DNA of 64,000 bases, taken from the NCBI GenBank assembly GCA_033030425.1, contig JAUFSD010000010.1, positions 1,302,001 through 1,366,000 of the forward strand. The letters are read 5' to 3'. How positions within the stretch are numbered: the stretch's first letter is position 1; each line of letters opens with the position of its first letter. The stretch comes from Verpa conica. Lineage: Eukaryota > Ascomycota > Pezizomycetes > Pezizales > Morchellaceae. Shown piece after piece: positions 46,795-58,242 of this stretch. The translations under genes were made by a program, and so were the position numbers. Below the pieces are notes generated by a model. It searched no databases and had not been told where the DNA came from. It worked only from the letters and a program-made list of their open reading frames with translations.

Positions 46795-47562
46795 TATAAA
46801 ACTATTAAGGAAGTCTCGGAGAGATGGCAGTCTTAAGAACCCCCGCCCCTGGTTCTGTTGTCGGGAAACGACGTTGATATAAAGCCCATTTTAGGGTATG
46901 CTTACGTAAAGTAGATATTTGTCTAGCATCACACTCTCTCCATCAACAGAATTCCCATGCTCTTTCACGACCTCTTTTATGGCTTCTATTAGGTTGGTTC
47001 CCTTGAACATCCCAGTACCATATTTTTTCTTCTCGGAAAGATACTTTCGGCCAGTTTCCTGTATTGGTCGATAGCTTGCTGTGTAGACATCCGAAACCTA
47101 CCAAGCATGAGAGCGATCAACCTAGAGAGACATAGGCTCCTATTAGTATCCCTACGCAAGGACGGGTAGCAACGACGGGTAAGGTGAAAAATACACATAC
47201 CCGCCTGTACTAGTACCTCCTATAAGATCGAAGTAATCGCATGGGATGGGGAGTTGGTTTAATCCACTTTTGGATTGGACTAGGGTCAATATAATCTCAT
47301 GAAGGATTAACAGCTCCGAGACCCCGCGGATACCGCCACTATCTTTGTTTCTAAGTATTGACCCGGCAAGGTTTAAACACTTGGGGTTTAGTTTGGCGTG
47401 TCTTTCCTCCCAAGTAGGCTGTATGGGTAGAGACTGCAATAGTCGAATATGGGTTTTCTGATAGAGATAACCTTGGTGGGAAGTATGTACATACTTATAC
47501 AGACCTATTTTCCACAGCCTTGCTGCCCGATAAATAATAAAAGGCTGCATACCTACATACAC

Positions 47563-49814
47563 GTGTAGGGATTGCAGGTACTCTAGTCGCTAAACCCCAG
47601 CCAGTGTTGGAGTAACCCCCCCCCCGCAAACGCGCACAGGGCTGTATGGAAGACAGATTCCCCTAGACCTCTGAGCCCTAGCCAATAAAATACGTCGGCT
47701 ACCTAGAATCTTGGGTTAAGGGAGTAAAAATCTTATGTTCTGACCATTCAACTCCTTGGCATAATGCCAGGCTACTCAGCCTCAGGCCCTACACTTTCCG
47801 ACTTGGTATAGTGACACGACTAAAGACATTCTAATACAGGCTGATCTAATCTCGAGTGTAAAAAAAATAATTATGACCTGTCACAAATTGTATCCAGAAT
47901 ACCAAAGACACTGGGCCATAAAAAGTAACCTGGAACAGGTCGTGGGAAACAAGTGAAAATGCACCTAAATAGTTCTTTTCAACCAGCTATGTACCTTGCA
48001 ATAAAAAAACATGGAGAGTGATCTCCTCAATTTACTAGGAGGCTTATAATTATATGACTCTAAAGTCCACCCAACAATTTCCCAGACCTACCAGACTTTA
48101 TGATATACCTCCCAATAGAAAAATATTGATTTTGAGCGAGGATCTAGTGATATATAGATAGAACCAACCTCACATCCAAATAACGCAATATTGCTATATC
48201 TGGAACTATTCTGGTGTTAGCACATGTCACCCCCACTAATCCGAAGAATTAACTACGCCCTAGGTATAATCTTAGTTTATTTCGGAATGAAGGACAACTG
48301 GCTTAACTGGTAAGAATTTCTCGTTAACGACTCATTGCTCTCAGGGTGATAGATTCTTCCATCATTGCCTTTCTAGCCTCTCAAGAGAAGATAAAAAACA
48401 ACTAGGAGTAAGAAATGAGAAAAGCTAGCGGGACATGATAAAAGAATTAAAACAGTCAACAGACTGCTGGTAATTAATAGAGGAGTCACCAAGGCTTTGT
48501 GTAGGGTAAAATCGTGACCAGGAAATCACAATCTTCCTTCGGGGTTTCATCACAACCACGGCATGTCTTGGGGTAATGCTATAAGTTGTTGAACGTGTGG
48601 AACCAACTACTTGATTGCTTCTCTTTTAGGCAAGAGTACTCTCCATATAGCTACCACCCCCCCTCCCTATTACGTACATATTTACTAGCTGGAAGGCATG
48701 ATATAGACATAAAATCCTCATTCCTTAGATCCTGCTGACGTAGACCTTTATAGTGATCTCTTAATAGCTATCGAGATCTCTTACTGACTAGCGCGTTACC
48801 CTTATTAGGAAGCTTCCTTCAGCATAAGTTGATTTTGATACGCCGAGTGATTACGAGTGATCTAAAGTTTGACAAATGGGCCTCGATTATCTAGTCGCTA
48901 TCTGTGAGCGGGTACAGCCGCCACGGAAATTACAAACTCATCTAGAAAAATAATGATAGTCTAAAATATACCAGACTATTTTGTCGACAGTGATAGAGGC
49001 GTAAATGAATGTGGTATAGATAGGTCGTAGTAGTGAGTATATTTGTGCGATTTTAAAAGTGCTGGTGAAGAAAATTCCAATCTGAGGTTTCGATAATGAC
49101 TGAGTAGCGGGAATTAGTGACAGGAAAGATTATTCCTAGGAGTAGGGTGAGGGCAGATGTAAGGACTGGTGGATAATATATATGAAGAAACCAGGAGTGG
49201 AATGAAGGGTTTGTATGTAGTTTATAGCCAAGCTTTAGGATAATAGATAGTGCTCCTTGTTCTCCTTGTGGTTTAGCGTAGCGGCTAGCTTTAAGCCACT
49301 TCCAACCTTGTAGAAGATAGAGTTTATGAGAGCATCTAATATCTTCAACGCCCAACTAAGGGGGCATTTAATGATTGGCAGCCCTCATAACGATGATTCT
49401 TAGGACTATATTTCTCGAGCAAAAAAGCTCATAGTATATACTCTAAGAATACACCTAAGTTATCTTCAAGGGCCCCTACTTCTCTATTTCTATCCCTCAT
49501 AGACTAAAAAAACTTGAAAACCTTTGTATATTCTAACCATTCTTCTTACATATAGAGAAATGAATCCACCTCTACTCCACCAGCCCACTTCAGCGACTCC
49601 CAACTTTTATGTTTGAAATTTCAATTCATTCCCATACCTCATATCATCGTGACAAAAGGGGCCGCTTTCTGGCCAAGAAGAATGAGAAAAAATAAAAGCA
49701 CAAAGAAAAGAACCCCAGTAATACAGAGGAAAGAAAAAAGAGTAAGAAGTTAACCCCCATACCCCATGCCCCCAACCCTAAACAATAGAAACACATTTCT
49801 TCGAAACTATATTT
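47563..49814. other. Intergenic, 2.25 kb
   Basis: AT-rich, with no gene recognised. A C run lies near 47615. A tandem GAGTGATtacGAGTGATC occurs near 48845. The 100-codon minus-strand frame at 49053-49355 has no recognised domain. The start codon of the NLR was not found and may have lain at the left edge of this region. Confidence 0.4.
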
Positions 49815-51510
49815 TTAATCCTCAACTGGATCCAGCGAAGTTCCACTTCTAACAATAGTCGCCCATCCAATCAGTCTCCAATGCTTCTCAATTCTCCTAG
49901 ACAATGCAATCTTCTCTCCATCTTGGGTACATGCAGGAGATGTCAACTGGAGCTTAGCGACATCAGCCTTGACGGCAACTACTTTAGCACCAGTAGCGGT
50001 AGAACCAATGTTAACCATGAGTACTTCGTTCTTGGTGAGTTTGGCAACCTTGGCTTGTTTTCCGTCGGCAGTCTTGACACCGAGAAGACGACGAAGAAGG
50101 AAATAATTTACTTCAAGGTCGCAGTAAATTGAGGGAAGACGGCCCTTGAGACCAAGGACGAAACCGACAAGACGATCAGCACGGCAAAGAGTAGGGTCGA
50201 CTCGGGTTCCAACACCTATTAAATTTATTAGTAGAGAGTAATGAAATCTAAGTAACTGAACATACCAATAAGACCGCCGGGAACTGCAAATTTCAGGTCA
50301 TTATTCTCGGCAAAAAGCGAAACGATCCTCGAGAAAATAGGCTTGCATTTTATTCCCTCTTCGGTCCTTGTGACGATACCAGGTCTAATCTCAATCTCGT
50401 CCCCGAGCTTCAATACACCAGTCAAGATTGAACCACCAGCAACACCTCCCTTCAAGTCGTCGATCTCAGCACCAGGCTTGTTGACATCAAAAGATCTAAT
50501 GACTATCATATGGGGAGTAGCAGTGAAATCTCTAATAGGTATAGGGATCTTCGATACAAGCGCCTCATTGATAGCATCAATGTTATATTTCAACTGGGCA
50601 GAAATAGGGATAATGGGGGATCCATCGGCGACGGTACCACGGATGAACTTGAGGATAGACTGATAGTGTTCCTCAGCGGAAGCCTCACGCATCAGGTCAA
50701 CCTTGTTCTGAAGGATGATGATATGATTTAGCTTCATAATCTCAATAGCAGCGAGATGCTCTGAGGTCTGGGGTTGAGGGCAAGATTCATTTCCGGCGAT
50801 AAGGAGGAGGGCGGCATCCATGACAGCGGCGCCAGACAACATAGTGCTCATGAGAATGTCATGCCCTGGGCAATCAACGAAGCTGATCCAAGTATCAGCT
50901 CTAGGCCCTAAGAAATAATCCTGAATAGAGTAACTTACGAAACATGCCGCAGAAGCTCGTATTTCCCGCTACATCCATCTCTTTCACAATCTGGGTCGAC
51001 CTCTTTGTCGCTCTTGAAACTCCGGTAATTGCCGGGCCTAGGGCACTCCAGGTTATTACACTTGTAGACTTTGGCATTGGCATATCCAAGCTTGATAGTA
51101 ATATTTCTCTCCAACTCGTTCTTAAACCTGACAGTCTGGACGCCGGAGATGGCCTTTACGACGGTACTCTTTCCGTGGGCCACATGCCCGATAGTACCGA
51201 TATTTATTGTTGCTTGTCGAGAAATAATTTCCGGAGACAGTGGAGAGAGAGTCGACAGATCGAGGGTTTCCGGGTCAGGCTGAGGGGGGAGGGGCGGCCT
51301 AGGTGCCACAATCTCTTGAATCTTCCCTGGGCTTTTTAGTGCTGATTTGAGATCTTTGCTTGGGATCTCGTCGAGTTCAGAGTCCGATTGAGCATCTAGA
51401 CCAGGGGAACCAGCAGCAGAATCGTTTCCATCATCGGGCAAATCATTTCCAAGCTTGTCAGTGTTGTCAAAGACATCGTTGCCGAGTTTGTCGCCATTTG
51501 CTTCCTCCAT
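49815..51510 (-). CDS. GCD11: Translation initiation factor eIF2 subunit gamma
   Basis: GTP-binding core of eIF2, which carries initiator Met-tRNA to the 40S subunit. Three exons (51510-50939, 50882-50266, 50215-49815) give 529 aa. The G domain shows [17 protein letters not shown] (G1), [10 protein letters not shown] (G3) and ILQNKVDLM (G4). The family's Cys insert is seen as [10 protein letters not shown] and [10 protein letters not shown]. Domains II and III include [19 protein letters not shown] and [18 protein letters not shown]. The acidic N-terminal 90 residues contain a short duplication of DKLGND. The gene diverges from MPP10 across a region with two telobox-like sites. Confidence 0.96.
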
Positions 51511-52442
51511 AATTGCGGGGTGTGGTGGGGTGGTGAGGGGTTTAGATAAAGTGGGATGGATAAGGACGATATTTTTGATGAAAAATACTTAGCAAGACCT
51601 ATAGATTTTGTAGGTAGTACCTAAATGATTAAGCCGAGTACAGCAGCAGATTCTTGATATCTGTGATGAAGTTGAAACAACTGGTGAGGGAGAAGAAGGG
51701 GAAGAAAAAAGAGAGGTGGTGAATCATCACGAGATGACTAAGTTGAACGCTGACTCAGTTTGGAAATATAAACCCTAACCCGTTCTTGGGAGTCTTAAGG
51801 GTTTAAATTCAACATCACTTATATCAATATTATGCCGCCCAGGGATCCTCTCTACAGACCCAGTCTCAAGCTACAGTCAAAGCACAAGAGTCCAGGCTGT
51901 TTATCCATACCTTATTAGCTCAGCCTGGTTCTTAAAAAAGGTGATGCATCAGGTATCACTCGATATATGAGTTCAGCACCCAGAATATCAGAGAAGAGAA
52001 GAAGTTCCCGTTCTCACTGCATAAGAAATACTCGCATTGAAGAGGGCTAGTGGAAGTGGTATTCCAGGCAGGGCCCAGGCGATTGGCATGTGTGGTTGAA
52101 ACAGGTTTCATAACAGATACCTTGTGACCTGTTGCAGTGAGAAATATCTAACCCAAGAAGGCCATCGATAGATTTTTCAGACAAGATCCTCCCTCATTCT
52201 CATCTACTCAGTTAACCTCACATCTTTCAGTCCCTCCTAGGTGATCAGGGTTAGGGCTATGTGGCTCCCCACTTACCACAAACATACTAGCGCTAACACC
52301 CCTCGGCAAGAGTTATTATCTTATTTTCACGTCAATTTTTTTCTTGCAGCTGCACTGTGTCGCGAAGCAAGCAAGCAATTGCAACCCAATCCCACCCTCT
52401 ATAAAACAACCCACCCTTCAGTGCCCCTCAGCACTCCCACGC
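51511..52442. promoter_or_regulatory. Divergent GCD11/MPP10 promoter with two telobox-like sites
   Basis: AAACCCTAACCCG at 51769-51781, about 260 bp upstream of GCD11, and AGGGTTAGGGCT at 52247-52258, about 190 bp upstream of MPP10. A TATAAAA lies at 52400-52406, just before the MPP10 ATG. A reversed GAGTGATACC copy is at 51952-51961. No other gene is seen. Confidence 0.5.
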
Positions 52443-54557
52443 ATGGCCGGTTCTCTCACTTCCGATTCCTCTAGAACTCTCTCCGCCGACAATACTAAGA
52501 AATTAATCATGAACGGGAGTGGCGGCGGTCCCTCCCCGCTATTACTACAAGCGCTCTCTGCAAGCCCTCATGACTTTTTACAGCCTGGAGTAAGTCTACA
52601 CAATGCTGCACTCGTTATGGCTAAGCAGTACCTGGACCCGCTAGCGGCCGTGTTCTCGGGGAAGGAGAAGCAAAATCAGGGCGAGAAGAAAAATGTACTG
52701 GAAAAGATTTATTTAGAAGGCTTTGATGTGGATCAGGTATGGGAGCAGGTTAGGATTGTGGTAGATGCTGTTGAGAGCGGGGTAGGAGAAAGAAAGACGA
52801 TTGGTCTTGTTGATGGTGGGGTAGTAACGAATGGGAAGAAGCGAAAAGCAGTGCAATTCGAGGATGAGGATGAGGATGAGGATGAAGAGAGCGAGAGTGG
52901 GATTGGTAGTGATGGGGAAGGTTCAGTCGAATACGAAGAAGTTCCAGAAGACGAATTGGACCAAGAAGTACCCGACAGTGATGACGAAGATGATGGTGGT
53001 GTCAAATTCTTTGACGAAGATCCTATGGATATCGGGTCTGGCACTGGGGGGGAAGAGGAAGATGGAGAAACTCAAGAATATACGGAGGATGTTCACGGTC
53101 TCAATGACGGTTTCTTCTCGATCGACGACTTCAACCGCCAGACCGAATTTCTAGAGCTCCAAGACATGCGTGGGGGGCCAGAAAACTCGGACGATGAAGA
53201 AGAAGGTATCGACTACAATCTAGATCCGGCTACTCTCGAAGATGAAGAAGATGATGACTTAAATTTCTCCAAACCAAAAACCCCTAAAGATGATTATGAA
53301 GAATCAGATGACGATCTCGATGGCGACAACCAAGAAAACGCCAACGACCTTATGTACGAAGACTTCTTCGCCCCACCTCCCCGCAAAGCTTCAGGTAAGA
53401 GCCGCACACCTCGCGAAAAAAAGCCTTGGAAACAAGCCCTCGGTAAGCGACTCACCGGTAGCGGTGGGGATGACTTTACAGCTATCGAAAACGATATGGA
53501 ACGTGTCCGCCGTGATCTCTTCGACGATAACGACTCGGAGAATGACTCGGACATTGATATGGCCGCCGATCCTTCTGACCCTCTCTCTCGCCGCTCTTCT
53601 CATGAAAAACGCCAAGCTGCCCTCATCGAGCAGATTCGCGCCCTCGAAACCGCAAACGTTGCGAAGCGTGAATGGACCCTTTCCGGTGAAGCCCGTGCCA
53701 ATAACCGCCCCCTAAACTCTCTCCTCGAAGAAGACTTGGAATTTGAGCGCTCTGGAAAACCGGTACCAGTTATTACACAGGAAGTCACAGAAGGTCTTGA
53801 GGATATGATAAAGCGCCGTATCCTCGCTTCGGATTTTGACGAAGTAATTCGCCGTCGCCCTGACGATGTCTCTGGGAAGGTTCGCAGGGGTCGTGTCGAG
53901 CTCGATGATTCTAAGCCAATAGAAAGTCTTGCAGAAATATATGAGAAGGAACATCTTAGGGCCATTGACCCAGAGAATAACCCAACTGCCAAAGACGAGA
54001 AGCTCTCGAAACAACATACCGAAATTGAGGAGCTGTTCGTGGATGTGAATAGGAAACTAGATGCGCTGACAAGCTGGCATTACACCCCGAAGCCGCCGAA
54101 GGCATCCTTATCGATTGTTGCGGATGTGGCCGCGATCTCAATGGAAGAGGCTCAACCTACTGCCGCTGCTGGTGGTATGTTGGCGGCTAATATATCCATG
54201 CTTGCACCGCAAGAGGTATACGCGCCCCAAAAGGGTAAAGCTATTCTACCAGTTGGAGGTGGCTCTGGTCGTGAGGTTATTACCAAGGGTGGTGCAGCAG
54301 TGTCGACAAGGGAAATGACCCGTGACGAAAAGCAGCGAAGACGCCGCAGGGAAAAAGAAAAGATCAGAAAGAAGAATGCTGCGGAGGGGAATAAGGGCGG
54401 TGCGAACGCGAAGGAGGGGAGTAAGAGGGATGTTATGGAGAACCTTAGAAAGGGTGGTGTCAAGGTTATTGGCAAGCAGGGGGAGCAGAGAAATGTTGAT
54501 GGTGGATTAGTAAAAGAGAAGGGGAAAGGAAATGGAAGTAGCGGGTTGAAGTTATAA
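52443..54557 (+). CDS. MPP10: U3 small nucleolar ribonucleoprotein Mpp10
   Basis: Component of the SSU processome that works with Imp3 and Imp4 on 18S rRNA maturation in the nucleolus. Single exon of 704 aa from the ATG at 52443; the open frame extends upstream but without an ATG. Long acidic tracts (about residues 135-300, with repeats of EDEDEDEE type) are typical. They are followed by conserved blocks MYEDFFAPPPRK, EKRQAALIEQIRALE, KREWTLSGEARANNRPLNSL, DFDEVIRRRP and SLAEIYEKEHLR. The C-terminus is Lys/Arg-rich. Start and length agree with fungal Mpp10. Confidence 0.94.
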   Translation: MAGSLTSDSSRTLSADNTKKLIMNGSGGGPSPLLLQALSASPHDFLQPGVSLHNAALVMAKQYLDPLAAVFSGKEKQNQGEKKNVLEKIYLEGFDVDQVWEQVRIVVDAVESGVGERKTIGLVDGGVVTNGKKRKAVQFEDEDEDEDEESESGIGSDGEGSVEYEEVPEDELDQEVPDSDDEDDGGVKFFDEDPMDIGSGTGGEEEDGETQEYTEDVHGLNDGFFSIDDFNRQTEFLELQDMRGGPENSDDEEEGIDYNLDPATLEDEEDDDLNFSKPKTPKDDYEESDDDLDGDNQENANDLMYEDFFAPPPRKASGKSRTPREKKPWKQALGKRLTGSGGDDFTAIENDMERVRRDLFDDNDSENDSDIDMAADPSDPLSRRSSHEKRQAALIEQIRALETANVAKREWTLSGEARANNRPLNSLLEEDLEFERSGKPVPVITQEVTEGLEDMIKRRILASDFDEVIRRRPDDVSGKVRRGRVELDDSKPIESLAEIYEKEHLRAIDPENNPTAKDEKLSKQHTEIEELFVDVNRKLDALTSWHYTPKPPKASLSIVADVAAISMEEAQPTAAAGGMLAANISMLAPQEVYAPQKGKAILPVGGGSGREVITKGGAAVSTREMTRDEKQRRRRREKEKIRKKNAAEGNKGGANAKEGSKRDVMENLRKGGVKVIGKQGEQRNVDGGLVKEKGKGNGSSGLKL

Positions 54558-55223
54558 GGTTTTAGGTATATATATGGATCTTTGTGGGTTTCCTTGTTAA
54601 TTTTCTCTTTTCTCTTTCTCTTTTCCTTTTCCTTTTCCTTTTGGTGTAGAGTGTAGGCTTGTAAGATATATACTTCCTCTTTTATCTACTCGATATTCCT
54701 GGCGTATTTTTCAACAGGGTTTAGGGGATGACAGTAATTCAGAAAACATTGAATGGTCGGCCAAGATATGCGCCCCGACTATAACTTCTTCCCGAGTATC
54801 TAAGGCAGAATGAATTAATCATAAATACATCTAAGGTAGACTCGGTCAGCTTAAAACATAACGCCGAAGAGGCATGTTTTAGAGGGGACTACATGCACTG
54901 TTGTAATATATGGTATTTAATAGGCTTAGTAAGGAGAGGAGAGCCTATAATTTAGAGGCTGGTTGATTATGGTATATATATAGAGAGGTCTTGGGAAAAC
55001 TTGGAAGCGAGTACTCTTAAATATAATCTACCCACGTCTCTATCTTTTATAGCAATTATGTTGGGTGACGTGTTCCGAGTGATACCCTATGAAGTCATAC
55101 GTTAGCTTTTACTTTTATAGCCCCCACTAGCTGGCCTATTGGCACATAGATAAATTTCATCAATTTCTCTTCTTGCCTTCTCTCTTTCCCTCTCTTTAAT
55201 CTACTACCCTCCACTCTTCCGTA
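54558..55223. other. Intergenic, AT-rich
   Basis: A run of CTTTTC/CCTTTT repeats follows the MPP10 stop (54605-54642). The motif GAGTGATACCCTATGAAG is at 55077-55094. The last 60 bp is CT-rich. No gene is seen. Confidence 0.45.
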
Positions 55224-56797
55224 ATGCCTCCAAAATCGGACCACCCCTCACAGTTGAATATCTCTCGAACCATGCATGGACCATCTATGGGGACGATTAT
55301 GAAGATATCCTTGCTCAGCAAAAATCCATCAAGTACCCTTTGTTTATCAAAGTCAGGGTTTTCGGGGTCAACCCGAGATCCACACTCATCACTAATCAGA
55401 TTCTAAAGCTATTGACTGGGTGGAGTGAAAGTATCCCTAATTTCGAGGAGCTTTACTGTGGCCTTCCCTTCCTATCTTCGAGAATTCAGGTTGGAACTAA
55501 ATATTCCCCCTACATTTATAAAGATCTTCAAAACAAAAATGGGATTAGTTTTATCCCCAGCTGGGGTTTTGGGCATAGAACCCTGACACTAGTTGCTTTA
55601 AAAAAACATGTGGGGTATCAACTCGGATGCTTCTAAAGGTTCTCTAGGGCTTCTTAAAACTATGGAACGGGTAGTTCCTCCTATAGTTTCTGTTGCTTCT
55701 CTTGTTCTCAAGGCATGGCTTCACGATTCTATCAACCTAGTTACCATTCGCGATACCAACGGAATTGAAGATAGCACTCTATACGCGTTTAAAACAAATT
55801 ATAGGGTACACCAACTTTACCAAGAAATAAATTCACTTCTAAACCTCCCTCCACATGAAAATATTATCCAGATATCCTTCTTAATTACAAAGAGCACGTT
55901 ATACTCAATCCATAACCCACTCGACCCGGCTTCTCTCTATCTCTCTAAATCTACACAGCCAATTATCGGCTTCCTTACGCCTTACCACTCTGGAGGAAGA
56001 ATTGGAGACGCTTTAAATTTTATGAGCGATTCAGGGACACTCACAACGAAGCATAAGATAAAATGGGCTCGTCAGCTTACATCTGCTCTTTTGCATGTCT
56101 ATAAATATGAAAACGGCGATGATAAGTCGAGATGTGGAGTCTATACAAATCTCAAGATAGATAATATCATTCTTTCTTCTCCTGAGGATAATTCTAATAT
56201 AGTCCTTATCGACTTCGAAAAGGGCCAAAATTGGGAAATATACGAACCACCTAAAATTGACCACGAAAAACTACGAGTAAATCGTAACATAAAGGATACT
56301 ACAGACATTCTTCTTAAGCCGAACTCGGTTCATAAATATGTTGGCCCCATAAAGATGGATTATGAAAATCAATACTGGGCTTCTAAAAAACGATCGAATC
56401 TTGATCGGGAGGCCTCGATGGTATGGTCCCTAGGCTGCTGTTGTGGTGTATCCTATATGGCCATAGGTGCCTCCGTAAGGCCTTGTATGACGAGTCTCCA
56501 TATATTATCTGTTATTCAAGCGATTTCCTTAGTAGGCTGTGGCAGAAACCTGGGATTCCAAAAAAGGTGCAAGCTATTATAACAAAATGTTTTATAAGGC
56601 GACGAAGTCAAAGATCAAGGCTACAAGAGGTGCTTCATGTCCTCGAAGAATGGGAGAAAGATTTAGACTTAGAAAAAGAGGCAGGAGATGTAGTTCCTAC
56701 GATGACTGGCCCAGAAGAAGCGGTTGGGGGGGAGGGTCCTGTAAAGATCAACGAGGATATGTTGCAAGCAGAGGATGAAGTGGAAGAAAAGAGCTAA
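55224..56797 (+). pseudogene. Kinase-like gene broken by frameshifts
   Basis: Three overlapping frames together read as one protein. The first (to 55636) has EYLSNHAWTIYGDDYEDIL and GWSESIPNFEELYCGLPFL but joins the MPPKSD start codon only through a shift. The second begins after an A7 run (55600-55606) and carries kinase-like parts: YQEINSLLNLPPHENIIQI, GVYTNLKIDNIIL where HRD-K-N is expected, and VLIDFEKGQ in place of DFG. A third shift near 56438 links ASMVWSLGCC to LWCILYGHRC and the C-terminus. The catalytic-loop Asp is replaced by Asn, so even the intact ancestor may have been a pseudokinase. A sequencing error in the homopolymer could explain one break. Confidence 0.7.
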
Positions 56798-57282
56798 GAG
56801 AAAGAAAAGGAGGTATCGCAGATGAAAAGTTACAGTAGACCGAACCTACCAATCTCCCGCAAAACTTTTAAGGATTCTCAACCAACTCCTCCGCATCTAC
56901 TGAGAGTAAAATTCAAATAATTGTTTCTTATAGAGCAGAGATTCTACTGTTAAATTTCATAGTTGGCTGGCTAGCTAGACCTTAACCAGCTACCGGCTCT
57001 CTACAATTATGCCCTAAACCGAGAAACATGTTTTTCAATCCTCACACGTCTAAACTTAGGAGGTGTTGCTACCTGTACCTACTCGAGCTCTAGCCTCACT
57101 ATCTACAGCTAGCCATCTGGTCCATCTACCCACCCCACCCCCTACAGACTCATTCAATTTTATCAAATCTCATAAGAAGAACGCAGACATAATGGTATAA
57201 TAGAATAAATCCCCCAAAGTATACAAGTGCTCTATTTATTTCTCTTTCTCTAAATAAAACAAAAGGTTAATAAGCAAGATAT
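56798..57282. other. Convergent intergenic region
   Basis: About 480 bp between the kinase-like pseudogene and the 3' end of the EamA-like gene. AT-rich, with no gene seen. Confidence 0.45.
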
Positions 57283-58054
57283 CTACCTAGATGTCCGGGA
57301 ATCTTCATTCTCACTCTCATTCTCACTCTCGCTCTCACTATTCCGTCTAGTCTGTAGTTCCTGTTCGCTTTCAGGCTCTTCCGTTCCAACGGCTTCATAC
57401 CCAGCACCTGGAGCCCCTGTCGCTCCATCGTCTCGCATACCAATTACCACGTTCCCTGCTACTAGTAGACCCGCACCTAGCCACCAGGTACCTGGAAGCG
57501 ACTCAGAGAAGACCATCCAACCGAGAATTGCAGTGATCTAATGACAGTCAGCTTTGGTATAGTAAGCGGCAGAGAAATGGAGGAAAGACCATAAAGTTTG
57601 AAGAAGTATTCACAATGCTGACTTTGGTCGCCGATGAGCCTTTTGCTAGCGCAGCTAAAGTACATAGCCTGTCAGTAATTTTAATTTGCTAGGCATAATC
57701 AGCCGAGCCTACCTGTAAATAATCCCCACATCTATAGGCAATCCTAGGTTAGAATAGACGTATAAGTTTAAGAGCAAAAACTATAGCTTACAATGGCATT
57801 AAATAACAAATTTAGCCCGAAAAAGAGCTAGAAATTATGTCAACAACTCGTAGCAAAGCTTGAAGATTAGAAACGCGTACTCCTCGAACTAGATACTCGA
57901 TGACCTGCGAGTCCTTCGGCAACGAAAACACACCAGCAATTGCAGAAGCAAGAGAGGATGTTAAAGTAGTAGTAACAAGCTTCGCAAACAGTCCGTTCAG
58001 GCCGGCAGCGAGGCCGCTGCCGATAGCGAGGTATATCCAGTTGGCCGTCGCCAT
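57283..58054 (-). CDS. EamA/TMEM42-like multi-pass membrane protein
   Basis: Five exons (58054-57881, 57827-57792, 57731-57713, 57654-57590, 57537-57283) give 182 aa. Four hydrophobic segments are visible: YLAIGSGLAAGLNGLFAKLV, GLFFGLNLLFNAIMWGLF, VNTSSNFMITAILGWMVF and WWLGAGLLVAGNVVIGM. This is half of a ten-helix drug/metabolite transporter, as in the TMEM42 group, which may dimerise. Substrate is unknown. The C-terminal 45 residues are Glu/Ser-rich and cytosolic in character. Exon 3 is only 19 nt. The gene diverges from HUB1 with 188 bp between starts. Confidence 0.87.
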
Positions 58055-58242
58055 AGTTGATGATGTTCCAGGAGTGGTGAACTGAAGTTAGGGCTTAGCA
58101 TGGTTACCCGTTTGAGCCTCACAGCTAGACGCCAAGCACTTGGCGTGTCAGCCTCTTGACAAGAGCTGCTGCTAATCGTCATCACAACATCGCCCCTCTC
58201 CCCACATACAAACCTCAAGACAAACCTACAACAGTAAAAGCC

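Larger units (their letters stand above)
44200..47562 (-). pseudogene. Patatin-NB-ARC-TPR NOD-like receptor, decayed
   Basis: The order is that of fungal NLRs. The patatin part has DSGGIRGVSELLILHEI and the nucleophile motif FDLIGGTSTGG (about 47210), then LIALMLGRFRMSTQQAI after an intron. A loss of frame in an A run near 47033 follows, and the middle of the patatin fold is missing, including its catalytic Asp region. A MITE occupies 46568-46794. The ORF 46508-45876 resumes with the patatin-NB linker (PGVYIRLNINQGMQGI) and the Walker A HGLGGSGKTQ. NB-ARC continues at 45809 (GIFWIDAST, LLVIDNADD), and TPRs fill 44790-44210. One TPR unit has a 1-base deletion (about 44492). Such receptors act in non-self recognition and cell death; this copy is probably inactive. 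Confidence 0.85.

Noticed and set aside
52733..54475. Long antisense frames opposite MPP10
   Set aside because: They are Ser-rich mirror frames of the acidic coding sequence, and the plus strand is clearly the gene.
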